Origin: Streptomyces sp. NBC_00271
GTDB taxonomy: Bacteria; Actinomycetota; Actinomycetes; Streptomycetales; Streptomycetaceae
Length of the DNA stretch: 64,000 bases
Assembly: GCF_036178845.1 (NCBI RefSeq)
Contig: NZ_CP108070.1
Location: 4,960,001-5,024,000 of the forward strand
Reading direction: 5' to 3'
Shown: in pieces, positions 33,349 to 42,289 of the stretch
How positions within the stretch are numbered: position 1 is the stretch's first letter
Layout of the letters: each line of letters opens with the position of its first letter
Position numbers and translations under genes: made by a program
The notes under the pieces: model-generated
Seen by the model: the letters and a program-made list of their open reading frames with translations, nothing else
Databases searched by the model: none
What the model was told of the DNA's origin: nothing

Positions 33349-35631
33349 GTGAAGTTCACCGACGGCTACTGGCTGCTGCGCGAGGGCGTCACCGCGGCCC
33401 ACCCGGTCGAGGTCCTCGACGTCAGCGCGTCCGACGGAACCCTCGACATCCACGCGCCGACCCAGCCCATCCGCCACCGCGGCGACCTGCTGAAGGGACC
33501 GGTCGTGACGATCAGCGCGCACGCGCCGATGCCGGACGTCATCGGCGTCACGTTCACGCACTTCCAGGGCGAGGAACCGCGCGGCCCCCGCTTCGAGCTC
33601 CACCGGAGCGTCCGAGGGTCCGGTGGATGTCCTCCGGAAGAGCGCAGCACCCCCACCGTGGAGTACGACGACGCGCACGCGACCCTCACCGCGGGCGCCC
33701 TGTCCGTCCGGGTCGCCCGCACCACCCCCTGGCACGTCGACTTCCTCGCCCACGGCCGCGTCCTCACCACCAGCGGCCCCAAGGGCATGGGCATCATGCG
33801 GGACACGGCCGGCGCCCACTATCTGCGCGAGCAGCTGAACCTCGGGGTCGGCACCCAGGTCTACGGCCTCGGCGAGCGCTTCGGCCCGCTCGTCAAGAAC
33901 GGCCAGGTCGTGGACATGTGGAACGCCGACGGCGGTACGGCGACGGAACAGGCGTACAAGAACGTCCCCTTCTATCTGACGGACGCGGGCTACGGGGTCT
34001 TCGTCGACCACCCGGGCCGTGTCTCCTTCGAGGTCGCCTCGGAAGCGGTCTCCCGGGTCCAGTTCAGCGCCGAGACACAGCAGTTGACGTACTACGTGAT
34101 CTACGGGCCGACCCCGAAGGACATCCTGCGCAAGTACACCCGGCTCACCGGCCGCCCGGCCCTCCCGCCCGCCTGGTCCTTCGGCCTGTGGCTGTCGACG
34201 TCCTTCACCACCTCCTACGACGAGGCCACCGTCACCTCCTTCATCGACGGCATGCGGGAGCGCGAACTCCCCCTGTCCGTCTTCCACTTCGACTGCTTCT
34301 GGATGCGCGAGTTCAACTGGTGCGACTTCCAGTGGGACCCGCGCGTCTTCCCCGACCCGGAAGGCATGCTGACGCGGCTGAAGGACAAGGGTCTGCACAT
34401 CTGCGTGTGGATCAACCCGTACATCGCACAGCGCTCCCCGCTCTTCGCGGAGGGCAAGGCCCTGGGTCATCTGCTCAGGAAGCCCGACGGCAGTGTGTGG
34501 CAGTGGGACCTGTGGCAGCCGGGCATGGCGCTGGTCGACTTCACCAGCCCGGCCGCCCGCGACTGGTACGCCTCGAAACTGGAGGCGCTGCTCGCCCAGG
34601 GCGTCGACTGCTTCAAGACCGACTTCGGCGAGCGGGTCCCCGTCGACGTGGCGTACGCCGACGGCGCCGACCCGGAACGCATGCACAACTACTACACCTA
34701 CCTCTACAACCGCACCGTCTTCGAAGTGCTGCGCAAGCACCGGGGCGAGGCGGAGGCCGTCGTCTTCGCCCGCTCGGCGACCGCCGGCAGCCAGCAGTTC
34801 CCGGTGCACTGGGGAGGCGACTGCGAGGCGACGTACGCGTCGATGGCGGAGTCGCTGCGCGGCGGGCTGAGCCTCGGCATGTCGGGGTTCGGGTTCTGGA
34901 GCCACGACATCGGCGGCTTCGAGGGAACACCTACACCCGCTCTCTTCAAACGGTGGATCGCCTTCGGGCTCCTCTCCTCCCACAGCCGGCTGCACGGCTC
35001 GTCCTCCTACCGGGTGCCGTGGCTGTTCGACGAGGAGGCCGTGGACGTGCTGCGGCTGTTCACCCGGCTGAAGCTCGGCCTCATGCCCTATCTGTACGAG
35101 GCCGCCCGTGCCGCCCACGCGGAGGGCGTGCCGATGATGCGGGCGATGGTCCTCGAGTTCCCCGACGACCCGGGGTGCGCGCACCTGGAACGGCAGTACA
35201 TGCTCGGCCCGGACCTGCTGGTCGCGCCCGTCTTCAGCGACGAGGGAGACGTCTCCTACTACGTCCCGGACGGCACCTGGACCCACTTCCTCACGGGGCG
35301 CACGGTGACCGGTCCGCGCTGGGTGCGCGAGCGGCACGGCTTCCTGAGCGTGCCGCTGCTGGTCCGGCCGGGCGCGGTGATCCCGGTGGGCGCGGTGGAC
35401 GACCGGCCCGACTACGCGCACGCCGACGGGGTCACGCTCAGGGCGTACGGCCTGGAGCGGGGCGCCCAGGTGACCGTGCCGGTCGGCGACGTGACCTTCA
35501 CCGTCGTACGGGAAGGGGACACGCTCCGGGCGTCCTGCAGTGATCCCTCGGCACCCTGGGGGCTGGCCTCCGGGGAGCGGACCGCGCGGGCACAGGCGGG
35601 GACCGGGTTCCTCACGGTGGAGCCGGCCTGA
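33349..35631 (+). CDS. Alpha-xylosidase, GH31, YicI subfamily
   Basis: This 760-residue cytoplasmic enzyme releases alpha-linked xylose from xyloglucan oligosaccharides or isoprimeverose. The opening MKFTDGYWLLREGV and the motif FKTDFGERVPVDV are those of YicI-type alpha-xylosidases. D425 is the expected nucleophile and D520 in FWSHDIGGFEG the acid/base. WSFGLWLSTSF also fits the family. I chose GTG 33349 because AAGGGG lies ~8 bases upstream; GTG 33343 is too close to it. The stop shares one base with the lacI start (TGATG). An alpha-glucosidase role is possible but less likely. Confidence 0.9.
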   Translation: MKFTDGYWLLREGVTAAHPVEVLDVSASDGTLDIHAPTQPIRHRGDLLKGPVVTISAHAPMPDVIGVTFTHFQGEEPRGPRFELHRSVRGSGGCPPEERSTPTVEYDDAHATLTAGALSVRVARTTPWHVDFLAHGRVLTTSGPKGMGIMRDTAGAHYLREQLNLGVGTQVYGLGERFGPLVKNGQVVDMWNADGGTATEQAYKNVPFYLTDAGYGVFVDHPGRVSFEVASEAVSRVQFSAETQQLTYYVIYGPTPKDILRKYTRLTGRPALPPAWSFGLWLSTSFTTSYDEATVTSFIDGMRERELPLSVFHFDCFWMREFNWCDFQWDPRVFPDPEGMLTRLKDKGLHICVWINPYIAQRSPLFAEGKALGHLLRKPDGSVWQWDLWQPGMALVDFTSPAARDWYASKLEALLAQGVDCFKTDFGERVPVDVAYADGADPERMHNYYTYLYNRTVFEVLRKHRGEAEAVVFARSATAGSQQFPVHWGGDCEATYASMAESLRGGLSLGMSGFGFWSHDIGGFEGTPTPALFKRWIAFGLLSSHSRLHGSSSYRVPWLFDEEAVDVLRLFTRLKLGLMPYLYEAARAAHAEGVPMMRAMVLEFPDDPGCAHLERQYMLGPDLLVAPVFSDEGDVSYYVPDGTWTHFLTGRTVTGPRWVRERHGFLSVPLLVRPGAVIPVGAVDDRPDYAHADGVTLRAYGLERGAQVTVPVGDVTFTVVREGDTLRASCSDPSAPWGLASGERTARAQAGTGFLTVEPA

Positions 35632-36644
35632 TGGTGAAGATCACCGATGTGGCGCGGCACGCCGGGGTCTCCCCCAGTACCGTCTCCTACGCCCTGAGCG
35701 GCAAGCGCCCCATCTCCGAGGAGACCCGGCAGCGCATCGAGGCCAGCATTCGCGAACTCGGCTACCGCCCGCATGCCGGGGCGCGCGCCCTCGCGAGCAG
35801 CCGGTCCAACGTCCTGGCGCTGGTGGTGCCGCTGCGGGCGGGCATCCATGTGCCGGTGGTGATGCAGTTCGCGGTGTCGGTGGTGACGGCGGCGCGGCAA
35901 CACGATCACGACGTCCTGCTGCTGACGCAGGAGGAGGGCGAGGAGGGGCTGCGGCGGGTCGCGGACACCGCGCTGGTGGACGCGCTGATCGTGATGGACG
36001 TCCAGCTCCACGACCCCAGGCTGCCGCTGCTGCGCGCCCTGGACCGCCCCTCGGTCCTCATCGGGTTCCCGGCCGGGCCCGCCGGGCTGACCTGCATCGA
36101 CCTGGACTTCAAGGCGGCGGGTGAACTGTGCGTCGAGCGGCTGGCGGGGCTGGGGCACCGGGTCGTGGCGCTCGTCGGGTCGCCGCCCGAGGTGTACGTA
36201 CGGGGGACGGCGTTCGCCCAGCGCGTGGTGGAGGGCTTCACCGCCGCCGCCGACCGTAACGGGCTGGCGTCCTCCGTCCACCCCTGCGAGGCCTCGCCCG
36301 CCGCCGCCCGCCGGGTCGCCGAACGGCTCCTGCGCGAACAGCCGGCGCTCACCGGCGTCGTCGTGCACAACGAACCGGTCCTGGAACCGCTGATCGACGC
36401 CTTCGAACAGCTCGGTCTGCGCGTCCCCGTCGACCTCTCCGTCACCGCGATCTGCCCGGACGAGCTCGCCGAGAACGTCCGCGTCCCCGTCACCTCCGTC
36501 GCCATCCCGTCCACCGAGGTGGGCGCGCGGGCGGTGGAACTGCTGATGAAGAAGCTGGGCGGCACCGACGTACCCGAGGCCACGCTCCTCGCACCCCGGC
36601 TGACGGAACGCGCGAGTACCGCACCGCGCACGCTCACCCCTTGA
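35631..36644 (+). CDS. LacI-family transcriptional repressor
   Basis: This 337-residue repressor has a textbook N-terminal HTH and hinge (KITDVARHAGVSPSTVSYALSGKRPISEETRQRI..., GYRPHAGARALASSRS). A periplasmic-binding-protein-like sugar domain follows. It is embedded between the GH31 and GH3 genes of the locus it most likely controls, so it would be autoregulated. The palindromes at 30169-30184 and 30193-30206 are its candidate operators. The inducer is unknown; an imported xylosyl oligosaccharide or its hydrolysis product is plausible. Confidence 0.92.
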   Translation: MVKITDVARHAGVSPSTVSYALSGKRPISEETRQRIEASIRELGYRPHAGARALASSRSNVLALVVPLRAGIHVPVVMQFAVSVVTAARQHDHDVLLLTQEEGEEGLRRVADTALVDALIVMDVQLHDPRLPLLRALDRPSVLIGFPAGPAGLTCIDLDFKAAGELCVERLAGLGHRVVALVGSPPEVYVRGTAFAQRVVEGFTAAADRNGLASSVHPCEASPAAARRVAERLLREQPALTGVVVHNEPVLEPLIDAFEQLGLRVPVDLSVTAICPDELAENVRVPVTSVAIPSTEVGARAVELLMKKLGGTDVPEATLLAPRLTERASTAPRTLTP

Positions 36645-36655
36645 GGAGCCGTGAC

Positions 36656-39598
36656 ATGAGGAAAGGCAAGAGAAGCAAGAGAAGCAGAGAAGGCAGGAGA
36701 AGACAGCGGGCCTCCCTCGTCCTGGCGCTGGCGCTGACCGCCGGTCTGACAGCCATCACTCCGGCAGGGGCGGACGACCCCACGTACGCCTTCCGCAACC
36801 CCCGCCTCCCCGTCACCGAACGTGTGAGCGACCTGCTCGGGAGGCTGACCCTCGACGAGAAGATCTCCCTCCTCCACCAGTACGAGCCCGCGATCCCCCG
36901 CCTCGGCATCCAGTCCTTCCGCACCGGCACCGAGGCCCTGCACGGCGTCGCCTGGCTCGGCAGGGCGACCGTCTTCCCGCAGGCGATCGGTCTCGCCTCC
37001 ACCTGGGACCCGGCGCTGATCCAGCAGGTCGGCTCGGCGGTCGGCGACGAGGCGCGCGGCTTCCAGCAGGAACGCCCCGACGGCTGGGGCCTCAACCTGT
37101 GGGCGCCCGTGGTCAACCTCCTGCGCGACCCGCGCTGGGGACGCAACGAGGAGGGCTACTCCGAGGACCCGTACCTCACCGGTTCGATCTCCACGGCGTA
37201 CGGCGAGGGTCTGACCGGCGGCGACCCCGACCACCTCAAGACGGCCCCCACCCTCAAGCACTACCTCGCCAACAACAACGAGGTGAACCGCACCACCACG
37301 TCCTCGGACCTGCGCCCGCGCGTCCAGCACGAGTACGACGAGGCGGCGTTCAGACCGGCGGTGGAGGCGGACGCGACGACGGGTGTGATGGCGTCGTACA
37401 ACCTGGTCAACGGCCGCCCCGACACGGTGAACCCGGACCTGGACGACGTCGTACGGACGTGGTCCTCCCGAGATCTCCTGAACGTCACCGACGCCTTCGC
37501 CCCGGGCAATCTCACCGGAGACCAGCAGTACTACCCCACCCTCGCCGAGGGCGACGCGGCGGCGCTCAAGGCGGGCATCGACAGCTTCACGGACAACAAC
37601 GGCGACTCGGCCCCGACGACCACGGCCATCAAGTCGGCCTTGAATACGGGCCTGTTGAAGGAATCGGACGTCGACACGGCCGTCTCCCACCTCCTCGCCG
37701 TCCGCGTCCGGCTCGGCGAGTTCGACCCGAACGGCGGCACGTACGGCTCGATCGACCAGTCGGTCATCAACAGCCCGGCCCACCAGAAACTGGCCCGCGA
37801 GGCGGCGGCGGAGAGCGCGGTCCTGCTCAAGAACAACGACGGCGTACTGCCCCTGAAGACCTCGGCGAAGAACGTGGCCGTGGTCGGCCCGCTCGCCGAC
37901 ACCCTCTACACGGACTGGTACTCGGGCACGCTGCCGTACGCGGTCACGCCCGCCGACGGCATCGCCTCGAAGCTGGGCACCTCGGTGGGGAGCAGCGAGG
38001 GCGTCGACCGCATCGCGCTGAAGGACACGGCGACGGGGAAGTACGTGACGGCGGGCGTGTCGCAGGCCGGTGGAGCCCTGCGGGAGAGCACGGACACAGG
38101 GGTGGCGGCCCAGTTCGACGCGTTCGACTGGGGCTCCGGCATCGTGACCCTGCGCTCGGCCGCCAACGGCAAGTACGTCGGCTACAACTGGTCGAACTTC
38201 GTCAACGACCAGGTCCAGCCCAACGGTTGGTACGTCCAGCAGCAGTTCAAGCTGGAGCAGCAGGACGACGGGACGTACCTGCTCCGGTACGCCGGATACG
38301 AGACCACCGAGTCCTGGTGGTCGAACCCGGTCTACCTCGGCCCGACGGGACCCGACGGCACCCTGGGCCTGGTCGAGAAGTCGGGGGCCGCCCACTACTC
38401 CAAGGACGTCGTCCGCAGCGGTGTGGACGCGGCGGTGGCCGCGGTGCGGGGCAAGGACACGGCGGTGGTCGTGGTCGGCTCGATGCCCGCGATCAACGGC
38501 CGCGAGGCCCACGACCGTACGGACATGGGCCTGGCCCCGTCACAGGAGGCCCTGGTCAGGGCGGTGCGCGCGGCGAACCCGAAGACGGTCGTGATCGTGG
38601 AGAACAGTTACCCGACCACCCTCGGCACCCTCCAGAAGGAGGTCCCGGCCCTCCTGTGGACCACCCACGCGGGCCAGGAGACGGGCAACGCGCTCGCCGA
38701 CGTCCTCTACGGCGACACGAACCCGGCGGGCCGCCTCACCCAGACCTGGTACCGGTCGGCATCGGACCTCCCCTCGATCCTCGACTACGACATCATCAAG
38801 TCCGACCGCACCTACCAGTACTTCAAGGGGCGGCCGCTCTATCCCTTCGGCTACGGCCTGTCGTACACGACGTTCCGCTACGGCGCGCTGAAAAGGGTGG
38901 CCGGCGGCTACGAGGTGGCGGTCACGAACACGGGCGAGCGGGCGGGCGACGAGGTCGTCCAGCTCTACACCCACCAGCGGGCATCGAGGGACAAGCAGCC
39001 CCTGAAGCAGCTGAAGGCGTACGCGAGGGTGTCCCTGAAGCCGGGCGAGACGAAGACGGTCCGACTGAAGGTACGACCGTCGGACCTCGCGCACTGGGAC
39101 GTCACCCGCTCGAAGTGGGTGGTGGAGAGCGGCACGTACGACGTCCTGGTCGGCGCCTCGTCCTCCGACATCCGCTCCCGGACGTCATGGACGGTACGGG
39201 GCGAGACGATCCCGGCCCGGGACCTCACGAAGGTGACCCGGGCGGAGAACTTCGACGACTACTCACCCGGTTCCGTCCGTCTGGTCGATGAGTCGAAGGC
39301 GCGCGGGACGGCGGTGGGCGCGACGGCCGACGGGGCCTGGCTGAAGTTCGCGGACACCGAACTGGGCTCCGGTGCCTCCGAGTTCAGCGCACGCGTCGCC
39401 GGTTCGCCCGGCACGGTCGAGGTCCGGCTGGGCTCGCCGACCGGCCCGCTCGTCGGCACCGCTCGTACGGGCGGCACGGCATCCCCGTACGACTACACGA
39501 CGGTCAACGCCGCCCTCACCGGCGCGGCGAAGGGGCGTACGGGCGTGTATCTGGTGCTGAGCGGGGGTGTGCGGCTGTCCACGTTCACCCTGCGCTGA
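36656..39598 (+). CDS. Secreted GH3 beta-glycosidase with inserted beta-trefoil-like and C-terminal carbohydrate-binding-like modules
   Basis: This 980-residue exported enzyme has a very basic n-region (RKGKRSKRSREGRRRQR), a hydrophobic core and an AGA-D cleavage region near residue 40. The GH3 N-terminal barrel has GTEALHGVAW and KHYLANNNEVNR, and NVTDAFAPGN holds D279, the expected nucleophile. The C-terminal a/b domain follows (AAESAVLLKNNDGVLPL). An insertion at ~451-561 (RIALKDTATGKYVTAG..., FKLEQQDDGTYLLRY) looks like a fascin/beta-trefoil module. A fibronectin-III-like domain (YPFGYGLSYTTF, VVQLYTHQ) comes next, then a ~120-residue CBM6-like end. Specificity (beta-glucosidase or beta-xylosidase) is not decided by sequence. 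ATG 36656 is preceded by GAGGAG. Confidence 0.88.
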   Translation: MRKGKRSKRSREGRRRQRASLVLALALTAGLTAITPAGADDPTYAFRNPRLPVTERVSDLLGRLTLDEKISLLHQYEPAIPRLGIQSFRTGTEALHGVAWLGRATVFPQAIGLASTWDPALIQQVGSAVGDEARGFQQERPDGWGLNLWAPVVNLLRDPRWGRNEEGYSEDPYLTGSISTAYGEGLTGGDPDHLKTAPTLKHYLANNNEVNRTTTSSDLRPRVQHEYDEAAFRPAVEADATTGVMASYNLVNGRPDTVNPDLDDVVRTWSSRDLLNVTDAFAPGNLTGDQQYYPTLAEGDAAALKAGIDSFTDNNGDSAPTTTAIKSALNTGLLKESDVDTAVSHLLAVRVRLGEFDPNGGTYGSIDQSVINSPAHQKLAREAAAESAVLLKNNDGVLPLKTSAKNVAVVGPLADTLYTDWYSGTLPYAVTPADGIASKLGTSVGSSEGVDRIALKDTATGKYVTAGVSQAGGALRESTDTGVAAQFDAFDWGSGIVTLRSAANGKYVGYNWSNFVNDQVQPNGWYVQQQFKLEQQDDGTYLLRYAGYETTESWWSNPVYLGPTGPDGTLGLVEKSGAAHYSKDVVRSGVDAAVAAVRGKDTAVVVVGSMPAINGREAHDRTDMGLAPSQEALVRAVRAANPKTVVIVENSYPTTLGTLQKEVPALLWTTHAGQETGNALADVLYGDTNPAGRLTQTWYRSASDLPSILDYDIIKSDRTYQYFKGRPLYPFGYGLSYTTFRYGALKRVAGGYEVAVTNTGERAGDEVVQLYTHQRASRDKQPLKQLKAYARVSLKPGETKTVRLKVRPSDLAHWDVTRSKWVVESGTYDVLVGASSSDIRSRTSWTVRGETIPARDLTKVTRAENFDDYSPGSVRLVDESKARGTAVGATADGAWLKFADTELGSGASEFSARVAGSPGTVEVRLGSPTGPLVGTARTGGTASPYDYTTVNAALTGAAKGRTGVYLVLSGGVRLSTFTLR

Positions 39599-39604
39599 GG
39601 CGGG

Positions 39605-40999
39605 TCAGCCGGCCTCGATCAGGTGGTCCACGTCGGAGACGTGATACTCGCCGTACCCGAAGCGCTCGCCGATCGCCTTGTACCGGTCGTACTGCTCCTG
39701 TGTGAGGGACACGGACAGCGTGCGCAGGACGCGGAGGAACAGGCGGAACCCGAGATCGGGATCGATCCGGGTGACCACGTGTTCCAGCGCGTCCATGACG
39801 TCCGCGGCGGGAACAGGATGCCAGTGGGGGCTGACGACCTTGTCCGCCACCGCGAGCGCCGTCTCCCGTACTTCCCGCAGCACCGGGTCGGCGAGTTCGG
39901 TGCGGGCGGGCGCCACCACGGGTGTGTACGCGGGGGCGGCCTCCCTCAGCCGCTCCCGGCACACGTCCGCGATCAGCCGAAGCCAGTCCCGGCCGTCGGT
40001 ACTCCCCGGGCTGTTCGAGGCCCCGGCCCACAGGGCGGTGACCGCGGCGTCGGGCAGTGCGGACCGCAGCAGCCGGAGCGTGTCCTCCAGGAGGACCGCC
40101 GCCTCGGAGCCCGGGGTCTGCCCGATGTCGTCGCCCGCGACCGTCTTCCGGATCTCCTCCCGGCTTTCACGCCAGTCCTGATGGGCCTGCCCCGCGAGGT
40201 GGGAGAACCCGAAGTCCCAGGTGGCATCGCGGCGGGCGGTGTCGATGGGCGGCCACGCGATGTCGAGACCGGAGTCGATGAGCGCAGCGGGGTGGCCGAA
40301 CCTCTCACCGAGCGCTTGGAGCCGGTCGTACCGCGCCTTTTCTATCCGCACGGAGTGCACCTTCAGTGCGCGGAGGAAGAGCCGGAAGCCGAGATCGGGA
40401 TCCACGCGGGCGGCCACCTCTTCGAGGGCCGACAGGGTGTCGGGGGAAGGGAGGGGACCGGCCGACCGCTCGCGACAGGACCGTATCTCCGCGATCTCCG
40501 CGACGACGTCGTCACGCGCCTCGTCGGCCGCCGGCCGCCAGGCGCCCCACCACGAGGAAGGTGCCGGGCGCCGCCCGGGGATCTTCCGGGGCGGGCGTGC
40601 GGCGCAGGTCTCGTCGATGCGCCGCAGCCAGTCACGGGCGCTCATGCCGTGCGCCGCGGGATCCCACCCGCCCCCGGCGGCCGCTCGCCACACGGCCTGG
40701 ATCGCCTCGTCCGCCAGCGGGGACTCGACGAGCCCGCGCACGTCCTCGCGCAGCTCCTCGGCGTACCCCCAGTCGTCGTGGCTGGTGTCATAGCCGAGGA
40801 TGCTCCGCTCATCCGCGCTGAGATGGTCGACGCTGCCCACGGGACACTCACGGTCATACGCGTCGAGCTTCGCCGTGACGAGCCCGAGTGCCGCGCCGGT
40901 GTCCTCCGGAGCGGGCGAGAGCGTGAACGCCTCGGCGAGCCCACTGAGTCCGAAGTCCGCGTCGTATTCCACGTAGTACGGCTCCTGCCGTCCCGTCAC
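39605..40999 (-). CDS. Hypothetical protein with two copies of an unrecognised domain
   Basis: I do not recognise this 464-residue soluble protein. It has two tandem copies of a ~210-residue unit. Each begins with a DFG(L/F)S motif (DADFGLSGLAE; WDFGFSHLAG), has a Trp-rich middle (AVWRAA...DWLRRIDETC; ALWAGA...DWLRLIADVC) and ends DPDLGFRLFLR(A/V)L...YDR-x-x-A(L/I)GERFG. A single copy forms the protein encoded at 42826-43443. No signal peptide or membrane span is visible. The GTG at 40999 has GGAGGGG upstream. It is convergent with the GH3 gene and may be an immunity-type or accessory protein; that is a guess from its lineage-specific setting. Confidence 0.7.
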   Translation of the reverse strand: MTGRQEPYYVEYDADFGLSGLAEAFTLSPAPEDTGAALGLVTAKLDAYDRECPVGSVDHLSADERSILGYDTSHDDWGYAEELREDVRGLVESPLADEAIQAVWRAAAGGGWDPAAHGMSARDWLRRIDETCAARPPRKIPGRRPAPSSWWGAWRPAADEARDDVVAEIAEIRSCRERSAGPLPSPDTLSALEEVAARVDPDLGFRLFLRALKVHSVRIEKARYDRLQALGERFGHPAALIDSGLDIAWPPIDTARRDATWDFGFSHLAGQAHQDWRESREEIRKTVAGDDIGQTPGSEAAVLLEDTLRLLRSALPDAAVTALWAGASNSPGSTDGRDWLRLIADVCRERLREAAPAYTPVVAPARTELADPVLREVRETALAVADKVVSPHWHPVPAADVMDALEHVVTRIDPDLGFRLFLRVLRTLSVSLTQEQYDRYKAIGERFGYGEYHVSDVDHLIEAG

Positions 41000-41074
41000 A
41001 GTCGTCCCCTCCAGCCGTTCAGGTCTCTCACGTCGCACACGAACCGCACTTCACCGGCCGTGTTCAGCGGACTT

Positions 41075-41812
41075 TCACACGTCCCGGTCGCCGTGCCAGG
41101 TGACCGACGTCATGGCGGCCGGACCACCGTTCGCCAGGCCTTTGTAGGTCACCTTCCGGGCAGGGCCGAGCTCGTGCGCGACGCGTCTCGCCAGCTCCGT
41201 CCCTGCGTGGAACAGCCGCTCCCACTCGTCGTCGTACTTACCGTCCTCCCGGTCCCGCAGGTCCAGGTTCACCGTGGTGTCGATGCTCTTCGCCCACGCG
41301 TACAGATCGGCCACCAGTTCCTCGGACAGATGGAGGCTGCCGACGGGACCGTCCGGCGCGAAGTCCCCGAACCCCTCCGCGCGGAGCGGGTACCACTTGA
41401 ACTCGCCTTCGACCACGATGTGGAGCGGGTGCGGGGGCTCGCCGTGCTCCTCAAGGGCCCAGTCCAGACGTCCGCATCCCCAGCACACTAACTTCGCCCT
41501 GTCCTGCCGCTCGTCCCAGTACCGCACCACCCATGCGGGCCCCAGATGCCTCGCCACCGCCCGGGCAAGCTCCAGTCCCCGTTCGACGTGCTTCCGCAAG
41601 GCCGGGCGTGCGGTGAACCCGCCGGGTGGGCGCGTCAGTGACCAGGACAGCAGCTCGCGAGCCGACTCGTCGGGGAGTCCGAGTGAGTCGACCGACACGC
41701 TCTGTGTGAAGTCGGCGACCTCCGCGAGGGGTCCCGCGTCCGTCCCGTACAGCGGGGACGGGGCGCCGAGGGCACGGACGAGGAGGTGACGCGGTTCGTG
41801 ACCGATGCTCAT
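41075..41812 (-). CDS. Hypothetical protein with internal duplication
   Basis: I do not recognise this 245-residue soluble protein. Its two halves share a motif: GLELARAVARHLGPAWVVRYW near residues 92-112 and GTELARRVAHELGPARKVTYKG near 208-229, each preceded by a charged helical stretch. A CWGCG pair of cysteines lies in the middle. The ATG at 41812 has only a weak GGCGG ribosome site. It lies between the two-domain protein gene and an orphan DUF397 gene, all on the minus strand. Confidence 0.6.
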   Translation of the reverse strand: MSIGHEPRHLLVRALGAPSPLYGTDAGPLAEVADFTQSVSVDSLGLPDESARELLSWSLTRPPGGFTARPALRKHVERGLELARAVARHLGPAWVVRYWDERQDRAKLVCWGCGRLDWALEEHGEPPHPLHIVVEGEFKWYPLRAEGFGDFAPDGPVGSLHLSEELVADLYAWAKSIDTTVNLDLRDREDGKYDDEWERLFHAGTELARRVAHELGPARKVTYKGLANGGPAAMTSVTWHGDRDV

Positions 41813-41836
41813 GCCGCCGTCACCGGCCGCTCCGCC

Positions 41837-42025
41837 TCAGGCCTCGCGGGCGGCGTACGCAAGGAACGCGGCCCAGGCGTCCGCCGGCACCGCGAAGCGG
41901 GGGCTTCCAGCGCCGAGCTTCGAGTCACGGACGTGGGTGGTGTGGGCGCAGACGGCGACTTCGAGGCATTCGCCGCCCTGGGAGTCGCTGTAGCTGGACT
42001 TGAACCATGCCAACGGTTCGCTCAT
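41837..42025 (-). CDS. DUF397 family protein (orphan)
   Basis: This 62-residue protein matches the DUF397 pattern: WFKSSYSDSQGGECLEVAV, then VRDSKLGAGSPRFAVPADAWAAFL. In streptomycetes DUF397 genes normally follow an XRE/DUF5753 (Scr1-type) regulator gene, the two forming regulator-antagonist pairs that affect development or antibiotic production. Here the start codon ATGA overlaps the stop of what remains of such a regulator (42022-42102). GAGGAGCT upstream is its ribosome site and encodes the regulator's final residues. The lack of an intact partner makes its present role doubtful. Confidence 0.85.
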   Translation of the reverse strand: MSEPLAWFKSSYSDSQGGECLEVAVCAHTTHVRDSKLGAGSPRFAVPADAWAAFLAYAAREA

Positions 42026-42102
42026 AGCTCCTCTGCCACCTTCCTGATGAACGCTGCCGACTCCTCAACTCCGAAGGCCTGCATGCGGATCATGCCATGC
42101 AC
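42022..42102 (-). pseudogene. C-terminal remnant of an XRE/DUF5753 regulator
   Basis: The last ~26 codons before the DUF397 start read MIRMQAFGVEESAAFIRKVAEEL and stop. This resembles the closing helix of DUF5753-domain XRE regulators, in which Ser/Glu-rich text leads to FI(R)xVxEEL. No helix-turn-helix or DUF5753 body is found upstream: 42103-42289 is unrelated in every frame, and a membrane protein gene ends at 42290. A deletion has apparently removed the regulator and left its coupling site with the DUF397 gene. Confidence 0.6.
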
Positions 42103-42289
42103 CTGTGCCAGGCAGCTGACCTTGCCGGGGTCGGCATGCCCCTCCCCTTCCGCGCTCCCCCGGGACATCGAGTGGCGCCTCCCCCGACATGCCCGCAGCT
42201 TGGGCCGGGCCCGAACCCTCCTTCGCGAACAGGCCACGTCCTGGAAGCTCCCCGACGAGGTGACGGACACGGCCCTGCCCCTCCAGCCG

